A DNA stretch of 64,000 nt from Arbacia lixula (taxonomy: Eukaryota; Echinodermata; Echinoidea; Arbacioida; Arbaciidae), in contig OZ022591.1 in assembly GCA_963669155.1 (NCBI GenBank), positions 6,276,851-6,340,850 on the forward strand, read 5' to 3'. Within the stretch, counting starts at the first letter, position 1; every line of letters starts with the position of its first letter. Under the pieces are notes generated by a model, which saw nothing but the letters and a program-made list of their open reading frames with translations, did not search any database and was not told where the DNA came from. Both the position numbers and the translations under genes were made by a program. This document shows, in pieces, positions 1-13,551 of this stretch.

Positions 1-1210
1 AAACATGATTTCAAGTACAAAAAGTCACAATGCTCTGCATGATATTCCATTCACAATTTGCTAGAAACGTTACTTTAAGATATTTTCCTTTCAGAAAAGT
101 AACATGACAAATGTGCCAAGTCCTGTTTGCCGTCCTGGTCAGGAGGCCGCACCGCGATGGGCAGCAGCGACATAGCGCTTCCGTGTTAACGCGCCTTATC
201 TCACCGGAAACGGAAGTCTTTGACCATAGTAGCGATTTAAAAACAAACGAAAAGATAATGTAACACGGAAAAGAACACCCAAATCTAAACACATTTAAAT
301 AAAGTGTGTATAAAAGGTTGCATGCTTTGCATAATATTGTCCGTAGGGCATGGTACTAACTGACCTTCGGTATTCAAATGATATTAGGAGTTTATATCAA
401 TATCACTATGTTGCCTGTTTGTTGTTTGTTTTCAGTGACAACATGTTTCAAAAGATTATGTAAACGATATTGACTGTCTCTATTTTGGGTTGGGGTATAG
501 CGATACCGGTTTCATGTGGGTGATTTTGATTACACATGCTTGGCGTTTCTCATAGTCAAGTATGATTCGACTGACTGAACTAAACTTTGATGTATTTAGC
601 AATAAATGAACAACTCGAATGGTTAAGAGAGATAAATGGCGAATCGAAGCGCCAAAGATGTATCACTTCCAATTCTGAAATGCAATTTTCAAAACGATAA
701 AATCGCAGATAGCGTAAACTGTGAGGTGTGACATTTTCTCGAGAAGTGTAGAAACGACCCCCCCCCCCCCCCTCTCCGATGTTCTATTTTCTCACCTGTT
801 CCTACAAAAAGTACTTTGTGCAGTTACCATTCTAATCCTGCCTTTAACAAGTTTAATCAGCAGTGCTCCTCCGCCCCCCCCCCCCTTTCTCAAAGACCTT
901 ACAATTAATCCCCAGGGGCTACTTCTCAAGCCTGACGTAACGAGCTGGACAACTTCAACCATGTTGAACACTATACCCTGTACCTTTTTTCACATGGCCT
1001 CTTTGGTAAATAATCGGCTTCTTATCATTTTATTTTCCTGTACAATATTGTGTAGAAAAAAACACTTGAGGAGCGTGTTCATAGTATACAACTTAGATGT
1101 GTACAATTATCTTGGAACTCTCGATGAAATTTCTAACACACAATCTTGCCCTTTTAAGAATATTTTTGGCGTGCAATTCCAGCCCACAGGAAGCTCGCAA
1201 AATTAACCTA

Positions 1211-1522
1211 ATTATTACCATTAAAAGTGCCTCAGCTGTAAGAATGACACATAGAACGTGCACGCACAAGTGTCTTTATAAAGCGTATACTTAACACTTT
1301 ATCTTTTGGCAATCCCTTTTGAAAGCGCATTTTGCATAGTCTGTACAACTCTCCGTAGACCATAAAATTATTACCATTAAAAGTGCCTCAGCTGTAAGAA
1401 TGACACATAGAACGTGCACGCACAAGTGTCTTTATAAAGCGTATACTTAACACTTTATCTTTTGGTAATCCCGTTTGAAAGCGCATTTTGCATAGCCTGT
1501 ACATCTCTCCCTAGACCATGAT
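1211..1522. repeat. 156-bp tandem direct duplication
   Basis: Two head-to-tail copies with a period of 156 bp, at about 1211-1366 and 1367-1522. Both start with ATTATTACCATTAAAAGTGC and run through a shared stretch with only a handful of substitutions. No coding potential is visible. The high identity implies a fairly recent duplication. Confidence 0.85.
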
Positions 1523-2633
1523 AGGTCCAACTTGTGAAATATGAAACTTAACCGTGATGTAGGATTGTATTGGTTCACTACAAACGTACTTCTTCGAGGT
1601 ATACTTTTCAGGCTCCGCATCTTTTTGAAATACAAATGTCAATTTGAGTTTATATAGACATCTTTTATTTTGTTTCTAGTCCTAGACTTATATGACAAAT
1701 GACGCCAACACCCCACCCTCTCCCCCTCCCTCCCTTCGTATTCCACTTTTCTCAGAAACATGGCTAATCTGCCAATCCAGTTCTTGTCGAGACTTACATG
1801 GTGCACAATTACGTGATCACCCCCAGAGTGACCGCCCCCATAATTTTGTGCCCAATCCCGTCTTGAGCCCTTATGTCAGGAGTAGCCCTCTCCTTCATGT
1901 ATAAACTTACAAGGTGTAAAACAGCACAAGGTGGTACATAGTGAGGCCACTTCGCATGTTTTACCGCCACCTTTGTATTTAATCTTATGAAGAGTGGAAT
2001 TAGATAGGTAACTGAACTACACGTAAACAGGAAACGGCACGATGAAATGTAAAACAAGAAGCACTCCAGAAGTACAAGAACGAAACAATGCGGCGTGCAT
2101 CACAAGTTTATCATAAAAAGGGATATCGGATTAAAAACAGATTACTGAAACAGGCGACGATTAATTAAGTACCCATGATGACAAGAAGGAGAAGAAGAAC
2201 ACATATTGAAGATATTGGCGATGATAATGTCGATACAGTGTGATATGTTAAGATGAACTGGATATTGCTACTGTATATATTACAGTGTAGATATTACGAG
2301 CATGCATTTTATGAAAATGAAAATGGGTGCAGCTAGCAGTAATAAAGAAGACAATAATGGTTGGTGAAGTCGAAGATGAAAAGTACAGCAGGCCCTAATA
2401 ACGATATGAGTACGGTGGTTGAAGATGCTAATGCTGATGGTGGTGATAAAGATGATGCCACTGAAGATGATAATGATATTAATAGTGATTACGATAACCA
2501 GTCATGATCCAGATGATGGAAATGATTTTAAAAACAGTTTTTGGACCATTTACAGTGCTAATGGCGATGTGATATAATGTACATCTATGATTATGACACC
2601 AGGATACCTTGTTTGATTTAAGGTTAAGATAAA

Positions 2634-2669
<36 letters not shown>

Positions 2670-2696
2670 GTGGTGATGGTGATGATGGTGTTGCAG
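2634..2696. repeat. (GAT)n trinucleotide microsatellite
   Basis: About twelve uninterrupted GAT/ATG units followed by GGT/GAT variants. The flanking 2160-2500 region is also rich in GATGAT words. It gives a poly-Ser frame on the minus strand, which I take to be spurious. Confidence 0.9.
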
Positions 2697-2794
2697 ATGG
2701 TGGCAGTATTAACGGATTATTAGGGATGGAATAGTACAAACAATACACCCAGCTAACATAATTCACTGCAACACAAAGGAATCTCATAACTTAC

Positions 2795-3367
2795 TCTGAC
2801 TTCGATTCGAGATCTGTATTTTCGCACAAAAATCAGCATGGCGCTCTGCAGATACAGCTTGCTCTCCGCGTCCACCACAAAGAAGAAATGGAGAGGGACC
2901 GACGACTTCTCAAGAATGGACTCCATGCATACCTCGAACCGAGTCTTGTGATAGGGCATCGCGTTCACACTCGTCAACGGGATCAAAATATGGCGAAAAT
3001 GCTTCGAAATGTAGTCTTCATCTTCCCCGCTTACTGGAGATGATATCGATCGCTGGAGGATGTCGTCTGCGGGGAGGGGAGAGCGCGCGGAGTCTAAAAT
3101 TTTCCCGCTTAATGAGAGGTAGTTTGCGAAGCGGCCGACGCGGTGGCGGATGCTGGCGGTTTGGTGGGCGTGGAGCCGGGGCCCGACCACGGCTGTGAGG
3201 TAGCCGATCCAGAAGCAGGCGAAGACGATGAAGAGAGTGCGGAAGAAGATCCACGTCATCAGGGGGACCTGGCTGGAGAGCGACGTCGACATCGTTGAGG
3301 ATCTCGGCAGGAGACTGGTTGGGGATGAAGGTTCGGAGCCTCTCCTGCTCAGTGGGTGAAAATACAT
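2795..3367 (-). CDS. XXYLT1-like xylosyltransferase paralogue, first coding exon (partial gene)
   Basis: This is a 191-codon exon starting at an ATG at 3367-3365; a second in-frame ATG lies 25 codons later. It ends at a consensus donor, GTAAGT, at 2794-2789 in phase 0. The predicted product is a type II membrane protein, with a hydrophobic segment at about residues 34-62 (core IFFRTLFIVFACFWIGYL). A lumenal part follows, with the block MPYHKTRFEVCMESILEK at about residues 137-154 and then FFFVVDAESKLYLQSA. These blocks align with the same part of the complete XXYLT1 at 20885-23914, which also splices in phase 0 at the matching point. The N-terminal region and stem are otherwise unlike. The exon therefore belongs to a diverged duplicate of XXYLT1. 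The catalytic exons (DXD motif, C-terminus) are not in the window, so I cannot say whether the gene is intact or a relic. The clean donor and conserved reading frame favour a working gene. Confidence 0.75.
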
Positions 3368-4727
3368 CTCGGCATTTGTGTTTCGGAAGTCTTCTCAACT
3401 ATCACAAGAAACGCTCACCACTGAAGAACAGACATGGTGACGTTAGGCTAAGAAATGTTTTGTCATCAAGTAGGATTCACTTCACTTCTAAATGCAAATT
3501 TGCATGAATCTTTGGCTTCAGCTGATGAACTTGGCGATGGTGATGACGGTGATTTGAACGCAAGTTTTCTATTTCATATTAACGCAGATTGGAATCCAGC
3601 CAGCGTTTAACACCATGATCAGTCTGGTATAAACAGTACAATGGATACTGATGCTCAGATGAAACTAACGGGAGAGATGGCTCTGTAGTGATCGTCGAAG
3701 CGTTGTCAAAAAATACCGACGCTGCAAGATGATACTGACATGACTGCATTAGATAAGCTATCTCATCTCATCACCGCGTGTTGATAGTAGAAACAGGCAG
3801 GTGATCTACAGTACGAGCTAATCAATACGCAACTGGTCTTTGAATGGGCAGCATATCGTAACCGCGGACAGTTATATCGAACACGCAATGCCTCTCTCTC
3901 CGTCGACCGCGCGCATGCTGCAGTGAAGTAAAAATCTGTTTCCATCCAACACTCGCGCGCTGTGTGTACGCCATAAACAAGCGCAGTCACGCTGAACGCA
4001 GAAATTTGTAGCCTAACGATCTTTACTGTTTACTGCGATACGTCGACCAAGTAAACTCTCTCTTTTGACTGACCCACTGCCTTCGCTATGACCAGTGTCC
4101 GTCTCGGTTTGCCATCTCTGGACCCCGCACCTTAAGAACAAAGTAAAGACCCCCCGAATGACGTCAATTCCCGCCGTATTTACCGACCAGTACGACTTAC
4201 ACTTCTTGATTAAACTATACATGTATGTACCCACCCGTAGGCCCGTCCCTTAATAACCTTTAAGGAACCGCGCCACGGGCATTAACAGCTATTGTTGTAG
4301 GGGACTATTTACTAGAGGATAACAGGCCACCAACCTCTAACGACAAAAGAAAAGAAGGGGGTGTTATTCATAGGGCTCGGGGGCTACTGCCTTTCACAAA
4401 AAAGCTTAGGATATCGATTGGTTTATTTTCGCTCTTGTCAAGTGCCTTAGAATGGATTAGATATCCCGGTTAATTTGCCCAATTGATTAGATAGCGATGT
4501 CATTATGGAATAAACGAGCCACCCTTTGCTCCATGCCGACTGACATCAAACATACTTCTTACGGGTATTGTCTCAAATAAGATTTATTTTTTACAAACGA
4601 AATGGTGAACTTGGATAGATGTATGGATGGATAACGGAGATGGAGATTACTTGAACAACTGCATGTTTTAGTCAATCAGTTTGCGCTGAAAAGAAAATGA
4701 TCGACCCGTATTGACGAGAGGACCGGA
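3368..4727. other. Intergenic, 5' flank of the XXYLT1-like gene
   Basis: No exon, RNA gene or clear repeat is supported here. Short open frames exist on both strands but show no recognisable protein. The promoter of the minus-strand XXYLT1-like gene should lie in this segment, but I see no decisive TATA or CCAAT box. Confidence 0.5.
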
Positions 4728-4800
4728 GTGGGAATGTCTTTGTGGCTGGGTCAAGTGAGAATAAAGCGAGAAATATTGGTTAAAGAGCGGACCAAGAGAA

Positions 4801-4838
<38 letters not shown>

Positions 4839-5117
4839 AAAGAGAGAGAGGGGAGGGGAGAGAAAAAGAGGAAAAGGCAGAGGAAAGAGAGAGAAAGAGA
4901 GAACATGAAAAAACAGGGGAGGGAGAGAATGAACAAAAAGAAGATAACAGATGAGATTGAATACAAAAAGATAGAAGGGGAAAATGAAATATATATGTGG
5001 GGAGAGAGGGAGAGAGAATGAAAGAGATAGAGGGAGAGATATGGAAAGAGAGAGGGGAGGAGAGAGGGGGAGATGGAGAGAGAAAGAGAGAGAGAGAGAG
5101 GGATATAAAGAGAGAGA
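4728..5117. repeat. Purine-rich (GA)n microsatellite tract
   Basis: About 390 bp of nearly pure purine on the plus strand, built from (GA)n and (GGGA)n blocks. It starts with a perfect (GA) run at 4804-4837. It is open in both directions, giving Arg/Glu-rich and Leu/Ser-rich frames that are composition artefacts. Confidence 0.9.
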
Positions 5118-5814
5118 GGGGGAGGAAGAGAGTGGGCGGTAGGATAGAGACTGAAAGGTGGTGATATAGACAGATCCAAAAGTAGAGTCACCGTATGATA
5201 AACTATGCTATAAGCATAAGAGAAGAAGGAACGACAGCAGCCAATATGTAAAAGGTACACATCTGAAGGATTTTATTGAAATCTCTATAAAATACATCTA
5301 ACCAAAAATACATCTTATATTGAATGCGGTTACTCTACTACAGGTATACTTAGTTTTGACATTGAGACGCCCCTCCCCCGGCGCCACATCAGCTTATTCC
5401 TTTGGATGAATGTTTTAAATGTTGCTAATTTCAAGCAGTCCTCTCCTAATAACAATTTATATCAGTAGTCACACAAAATGAAATATATCAGCAGCAATCA
5501 GAAAACCAAAACAATGTTTGTCCAAAAGCAGATTAGAGACACAGATTGGCACAACATTTGGAAACATTGGAAATCTTAATCTATGTATCGAAGGTAGAAA
5601 AGATTAGTGATGCAATGAGGGTTGTCGTCCTTATGGATAAGAAAATTAAAGATAAATAACATTACGTCAAGGACAACCAATAGAGTTGCCCATAAAAATT
5701 AATTACTTGAAAGCATTCTTACTTTTGAAATCCGCTTCTCAGATTGTTCTGCTTTTTTCAACTTAACTTATCAGGTTTTAATTCTCCTTTAAATCTCCGC
5801 AGACAAATTTAAAA

Positions 5815-6400
5815 GAACTTTATTTATTCCCTACTCAACATGTCCAATACGCTGTAATCGCATTTGCAATACCATGAATATTTATAAAGCTGGTGCAAAC
5901 CTCACCGAATAATCAACTTTGTTGACACTTTAACTGTTTCGATGGTGTGTACTGAACTCCCGGATCGCGCACATCCATTCAAAGCATTGTGGTATGAATA
6001 TTTATAAATAATGCAGGGGAATGTTAAAGTATTTTATTTATTTGTTCCCTACTCTGCTTGCTCAGGACTCTGTAATCGCATTTGTAAAATGAATATTTAT
6101 AAAGCGGGAGCAAACCTTATCAACAATAAACATTTTGTTTACACTTTCACTGTTGCTCCCGGATTGCGCAGCCCAATTCTAAGCATGCCAATCGTTAGTG
6201 GATGATTATAAATCTCTGCAGGGGAATGTTGATTCATTTTATTCATTCGCTACCCTGCTTGTTCAGGACACTGTAATCGCATTTGTAGTGATATGAATAT
6301 GTATAAAGCTAGTGGAAACTTCATCAACAATCCACTTATTGTTCACACGTTTACTATTTACGCGGTATGTACCCATCTCCTAATTGCGCGTCCATATGCT
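5815..6400. repeat. Three diverged tandem copies of a ~210-bp unit
   Basis: The anchor CTGTAATCGCATTT recurs near 5853, 6070 and 6271. Each copy then continues with TGAATATTTATAAAGC (or a variant), an AAACCT/ACTTCATCAACAAT-like block, and TGCGC. The spacing is 217 and then 201 bp. The copies are clearly related but have many substitutions and indels. No protein is encoded. The repeated TATTTATAAA looks TATA-like, but nothing supports a promoter. Confidence 0.8.
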
Positions 6401-7223
6401 TACGGGCTGTTTGATATTTCTGATCCAAGCTAGATAATAATAGTCTTATGTGCTCAGGCTAGCGTCACTTTATTATTTTCCTCTTTTCCAGTTGGGGAGC
6501 TGGAGAAGAAATTGATCATGATAAGTCTTATGCAGCCAGACTCCTTTTCAACAAATACTAAAAAAAAAAAAAAACTAGATGAAAGGTACATGTATATGTT
6601 CACACTGCTTTACAAATAACCAGAAATATTGGTACACAAAATGTTGACAAATCAAGCACATTAAGAGGGACGGATCAACGAATACAAATTGAGTGAAAGG
6701 AACATACAATGGGCTACTACTGCACAAAATAACACAAATAAATCAAATAAGGTATATAAAAATGAAATTTAAACAAGACAAATCTAAACTACAGTAATAA
6801 AACTGAGGTAGAATCGGTTGGGGTGCAGAGAAAGTAACACGCATAGTTACATAATAATCAACTTCATGTGCGGTGCAGTGCAAACATAATTATATTCGTC
6901 ACAATCGAAGCGGCATAATACACATACAAGAACAGATGATTTTAAAAGTAAACCTTTATCTATTATAAATCATTAAGCCATGACAAAGCCGTGGAAATTG
7001 TCTACAAAAAGGATTTGGAACTCTGATTTTGACACGGAAAATAGATAGGGAGAGCAAGAGGAAGACAACGGACCACGTATCTCATGAGAAATGCAGAATG
7101 GAGTGTAACGTCCACTCTGGAAATGATAATCACACGCACAACTGAAATTACTGGCAAACATGGTCGTCACTGGATAACAGCTAACAGAAAATGTCAACCT
7201 GATCAAAGCCATCAAAGTTCGTT

Positions 7224-7434
7224 TACACTCCAGCTCAAAGGAATTGACATAGGTAAAGGAAAGGGAAGAAAGGGAACCACCGTATATTTGATCCAGTTCA
7301 GCATGAAACATGATGCTTTTTAGGCTAAAGCATCGTGTTTTATGCTGAACTGGACAAAATATACCGCGGTTTAAAACTGCGGCTCATTCCCTTTCTTCCC
7401 TTTCCCTATACCAATTCCCTTGAGCTGTAGTGTA
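7224..7434. mobile_element. Foldback MITE, family A, copy 1
   Basis: A near-perfect inverted repeat whose ends are CAGCTCAAAGGAATTG and its complement. The arms carry a purine block (GGAAAGGGAAGAAAGGGAA) and a GTCCAGTTCAGCATGAAACA block, and they meet at about 7322. The outermost TA on both sides could be a TA target duplication, as in Tc1/mariner-type MITEs. It has no open frame for a transposase, so it would be non-autonomous. Five more copies occur in this window. Confidence 0.85.
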
Positions 7435-7525
7435 TGTGTGAATTCACCCGTTCTGTACCGAAGAGGTATTCTTGCACTGGTAATGCACACAACATTTATG
7501 TCATCGAGGATGTCGAGTAATAGAG

Positions 7526-7733
7526 TTCCGAAGTGTGACGTCATTTGGGCATTATCGTCAAGACAACTGGTCCTAAACAATGTGGGTAGAGCAAGCAGCG
7601 GTGATCACAGCGGGTACTGTAATTGGGAATGCCCGACACTAGCCCGATAGACCACTAAACCTCTCACTGGAGTGAGCTTGTTTAGAGCCAATTGTCTTGA
7701 CAACATGCTCATATGACGACACCACTTCGGTAC
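7526..7733. mobile_element. Foldback element, family B, copy 1
   Basis: Inverted arms start with CCGAAGTGTGACGTCAT and end with the related ATGACGACACCACTTCGG. Each arm goes on to a GTCAAGACAA block, and the centre includes GTGATCACAGCGGG. It is non-coding. A second copy lies at 8056-8284, a partial one at 7966-8055, and an arm fragment at about 39560-39650. Confidence 0.7.
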
Positions 7734-7965
7734 TCTCTGCTTCTTGTGGCAAGGGATAGGCCCTAGGTTGGTGTGATATGCTTATAAATGCATCCGATAT
7801 GGTCTGTAATAAACCTAAAAACACGCATTCTCACTATAGTACAAGCATTACCATGGTGATAGTAATTGATTGGTCCTGCTAATATCACCATGGGAATACA
7901 GACACATTTTGATCCCAGTGAAACTTGAGTACCAACACAGGTGTAGGGGAGTACTTGGTAAATAG

Positions 7966-8284
7966 AACACCAAAATGTGACGTCATGGGCATGCTGTCCA
8001 GACAACAGCACTGGTTATAAACTATGTGAGTAGAACAAACAGCGGTATATTTTTTGTACTGAAGTGTGACGTCATATATGCATGTTGTCAAGATAACTTG
8101 TTCTAAACTATGTAAGTAGAGCAAACAGCAGTGATCACAGCGGGGATTCTCATTGGGAGCGCTGGACTGTATAGCCCGCTATACAACAATTCTGGACTAG
8201 TAAAATTTTCACTCAAATAATGCTGTTTAGAGCCAAAATCCTTCATAACAATGGACATGGGTATGACGACACCACTTAAGTACT
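7966..8284. mobile_element. Foldback element, family B: truncated copy plus full copy 2
   Basis: A fragment at 7966-8055 carries the left arm (AATGTGACGTCATGGGCATG and GTAGAACAAACAGCGG). It is followed directly by a full copy at 8056-8284, which starts GTACTGAAGTGTGACGTCAT and ends ATGACGACACCACTTAAGTAC. The layout looks like a tandem or nested insertion of the same family. No coding capacity is visible. Confidence 0.65.
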
Positions 8285-8672
8285 ATAACAACCGATATCT
8301 ACATATATTTAATCAATACGCTTGGTAATTGCGCAGGACCTATATATTATTTTTTTTTAATTCGTAATCAAGATCGTGTTGACAAATATCCTCAACAATG
8401 GCTTTTTTAGGGCAGCGAATCGATCACAATCAATAGCTATTCTATTTGTCGTCTGAGTCGTCTTCGAAAATAACAATCCCAGCGGTCCGTTTTCCATAGT
8501 TACCCTCGCAAGCAATGGATTAGACACGGTAAGAATAAATGTCAATGCCAAATCGTGAGTTGCTAGGGACGCCTGTGTGTTGCTACGATGGCAGTAACTG
8601 GTTTGAGTATGTCTGTGTGTGCGTTTGTCTACCCCCGTTTGATTTACCAGCCTGCCGATTACACACTGCACT

Positions 8673-11015
<2,343 letters not shown>

Positions 11016-11449
11016 CTATTCCGAGGAGCAACCGGCAATCTGGAGGATGACTTCAGTTTTTGCTTTAAGATAGCACTACTAGTGATGAAGGCGATCTGAG
11101 AAAATACTTCTTCAATTCTTGATGGAAATTAAGAAACTGTTGAGAATACAATCTAAATGACATGGGATGTTTCTATGCCCAGAGAAAATAAGCAACCTAA
11201 TGATGACAAGGTAGCTCCGAGTCCTCTATCTCGATGAAATAGATGATAGCGAAATAATTAGCAAAATAAGACGAGGCTTAAAAAAACGGAGAAAACTGGT
11301 CAGAGATTAGATGTAACTTAAATGACTGCACAGAATTGGATAATCGCTATGGACATGATCTTTTGTTATGCGGACAAAATGTCTCGGGGTCCTTGCCCGC
11401 GTAAGAAAAGACAACATTCATAGTGAATAGGCCTATACACAATAGACCA

Positions 11450-11618
11450 TTTTTGTACAAGATGCAAATTTTATTCGTGCGGTCCATGCAATACGTTGCT
11501 AATGGTAACCCCCAAACTTGTCCGAGTAGCAACAAGCACTACATTCTGGGTGCGTTCCCTCCTTTGAAACTGAATTACGAAATACAGGTGATGGTAATGC
11601 CGCGTTACTACGAAGTTT
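11450..11618 (-). repeat. Interspersed repeat, family R1 (minus copy)
   Basis: Read on the minus strand it follows the family order: CACCTGTATTTCGTAATTCA, then TTGCTACTCGGACAAG, then GGGGGTTACCATTAGC. It lies next to a T/G homopolymer tract at 11617-11650. It is non-coding. Confidence 0.7.
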
Positions 11619-12109
11619 TTTTTTTTTTTTTTTTGGGGGGGGGGGGGGGGTTGTGTATACATTACGGAAACGGCTTGAGGGCATGATCAGATCACATGAT
11701 CACTCACACCAAACATGTGTCTATCAATTCATGCAAATCTGAAATCCAGTAGGTTAAGGCATTCCACCACCTGTTTGCACAGTGTGCTTCATCTCGTTCA
11801 CGAAGACGCAACCATGCGGTCGGAAAGCCTATGCATTAATTGTTGATGTAGCGGGTAATCCTCGTAAAAGCTTTAAGATCATCATCATGCCTATTGACAA
11901 CTCTTGTGAAGGAACTATGCAATGCACAATGCACGAATATCTTTAAACAAAAGTAAACCATGACAACTTGCCGGACCTAGCAACACGTTCTTTAACAAAC
12001 TTGATGAAGACACAATCCTGCTGATGAAATGCTACGCAGGTGTTCCAAACTATTGTTTGTCTGTTTTTCAAAATTTGGAATAGAAACAAAAATATGTTTA
12101 ATACTGAGG

Positions 12110-12235
12110 CTCTCGCAAAAATGGTATACCCGAGCCTTGTCTGAGGTTTCCAGACTAGCAACAATTTGGAGTATATTTCACGCATTTAAAGTAAATCACT
12201 GGGGACAGGTGTTTGTGATAACTCGTTACTAGGTA
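12110..12235 (-). repeat. Interspersed repeat, family R1 (minus, diverged copy)
   Basis: Read on the minus strand, the family landmarks are recognisable but diverged: CTAGTAACGAGTTATCAC, TTGTTGCTAGTCTGGAAACC, and CAGACAAGGCTCGGG. It is shorter than the other copies. Confidence 0.55.
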
Positions 12236-12958
12236 GTCAAGACAACCATGACAACGGTCTATTGGTGATCCGCCTTTTCCCCTCAGTGTTCTGTTCTGAG
12301 GTCGGGGCAGTGCGCGGGAAACTTTTGTCTGGTCTGCAAGACACCTCTCACCACGTGGATTGTTTGTTGAAAGGTCAGGCAAAGAGGTCAGCACGAGTAT
12401 CGTTCCTTTGATGGAAGGCATGCATGCATAATGTATGCAACGATCACTGCTGCTAGGTCAGACAAAACAAAACATGCGTGAAATAGAATAGGAAAAACGG
12501 TCCGTTGATCTCGAGACGGAAGGTCTTCCAAGTCTTGCCCGATAGAGCATCGGCCGGTAAATGTAATCTTCATTGTGTCCACACGGACGAACAGCAGTAG
12601 TCCGCTAAACGGGGCTTACTATATGCATAATAAAGAAGAACACCTTACATGATTGGCATGATTGGCTGCATGAAAGACGTTATTGAATGAAAGCGCCAAA
12701 AAGCACACTCCCTGTCTTGAACGTGTCAGACCCTTGCCACGTCACTCCCCCTCTAACCACACGGAAGACTCGCATTTTATCCTGCTTCAAAGTTTAAGTT
12801 CTAAGTTGTGAAATTGATCACGCGCACTTAACGGAAGACCAAACCTGTGTTCATAAACTCTCAAGAACTTTCTAGAGCGATTTTAGTCCACTGAAAAACA
12901 GTCGAAATCTAACATCGTTTAATTCTCATCGAATAGAACTAAGAATCATTTTTGAAAG

Positions 12959-13262
12959 ATGTCTGGACGAGGTAAAGGCGCCAAGGCGAAATCTGCCAAG
13001 TCTGTGACCCGGAGCGCTCGGGCAGGTCTCCAGTTCCCTGTCGGTAGGATCCATCGGTTCCTGCGAAATGGTGAGTTCGATTTAAAATGGAATCGTCTTG
13101 TTAATTATAGTTCTGATATCTTTGTGTTTGACGCATGGATTAGGTTGAATGGCGTTATCCTTTGTGCAACCAATATGTCATACTGCAGTGACTGTATGTA
13201 GGATGAGTGTGTTGGCAATGATGAGGGAAATGTCGAGGGGGGGGGGGGGGAGGAGCAGGAGA

Positions 13263-13304
<42 letters not shown>

Positions 13305-13508
13305 AAGAAAGAAAGAGACCGGAGGTTGGAGGATAGAGAGGACCTGAGGTGGGGTTCAAATTGGATATTGCTTTCATGGCTTTAGAAAGACGGACACACT
13401 TTGAAAAGAAAAAACACGAGGACGACCCAAAATAATTACCAAAAAGATGAGAGAATTGAGAAAAGTCTTCGTCTTTTCTCAAGGGGGAACATTGGGAAAG
13501 AGAAAGAT

Positions 13509-13551
<43 letters not shown>

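Larger units (their letters stand above)
1..2794 (-). other. Presumed intron 1 of the XXYLT1-like paralogue, no coding exon seen
   Basis: This stretch lies downstream of the splice donor at 2794 on the minus strand. I looked for counterparts of XXYLT1 exons 2 and 3 on that strand and found none, so the rest of the gene should lie off the left edge. The segment holds a 156-bp direct duplication (1211-1522), a C-run near 760, a C-run near 876, and a (GAT)n microsatellite near 2634-2696. The open frames here are short and look random. Confidence 0.55.
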
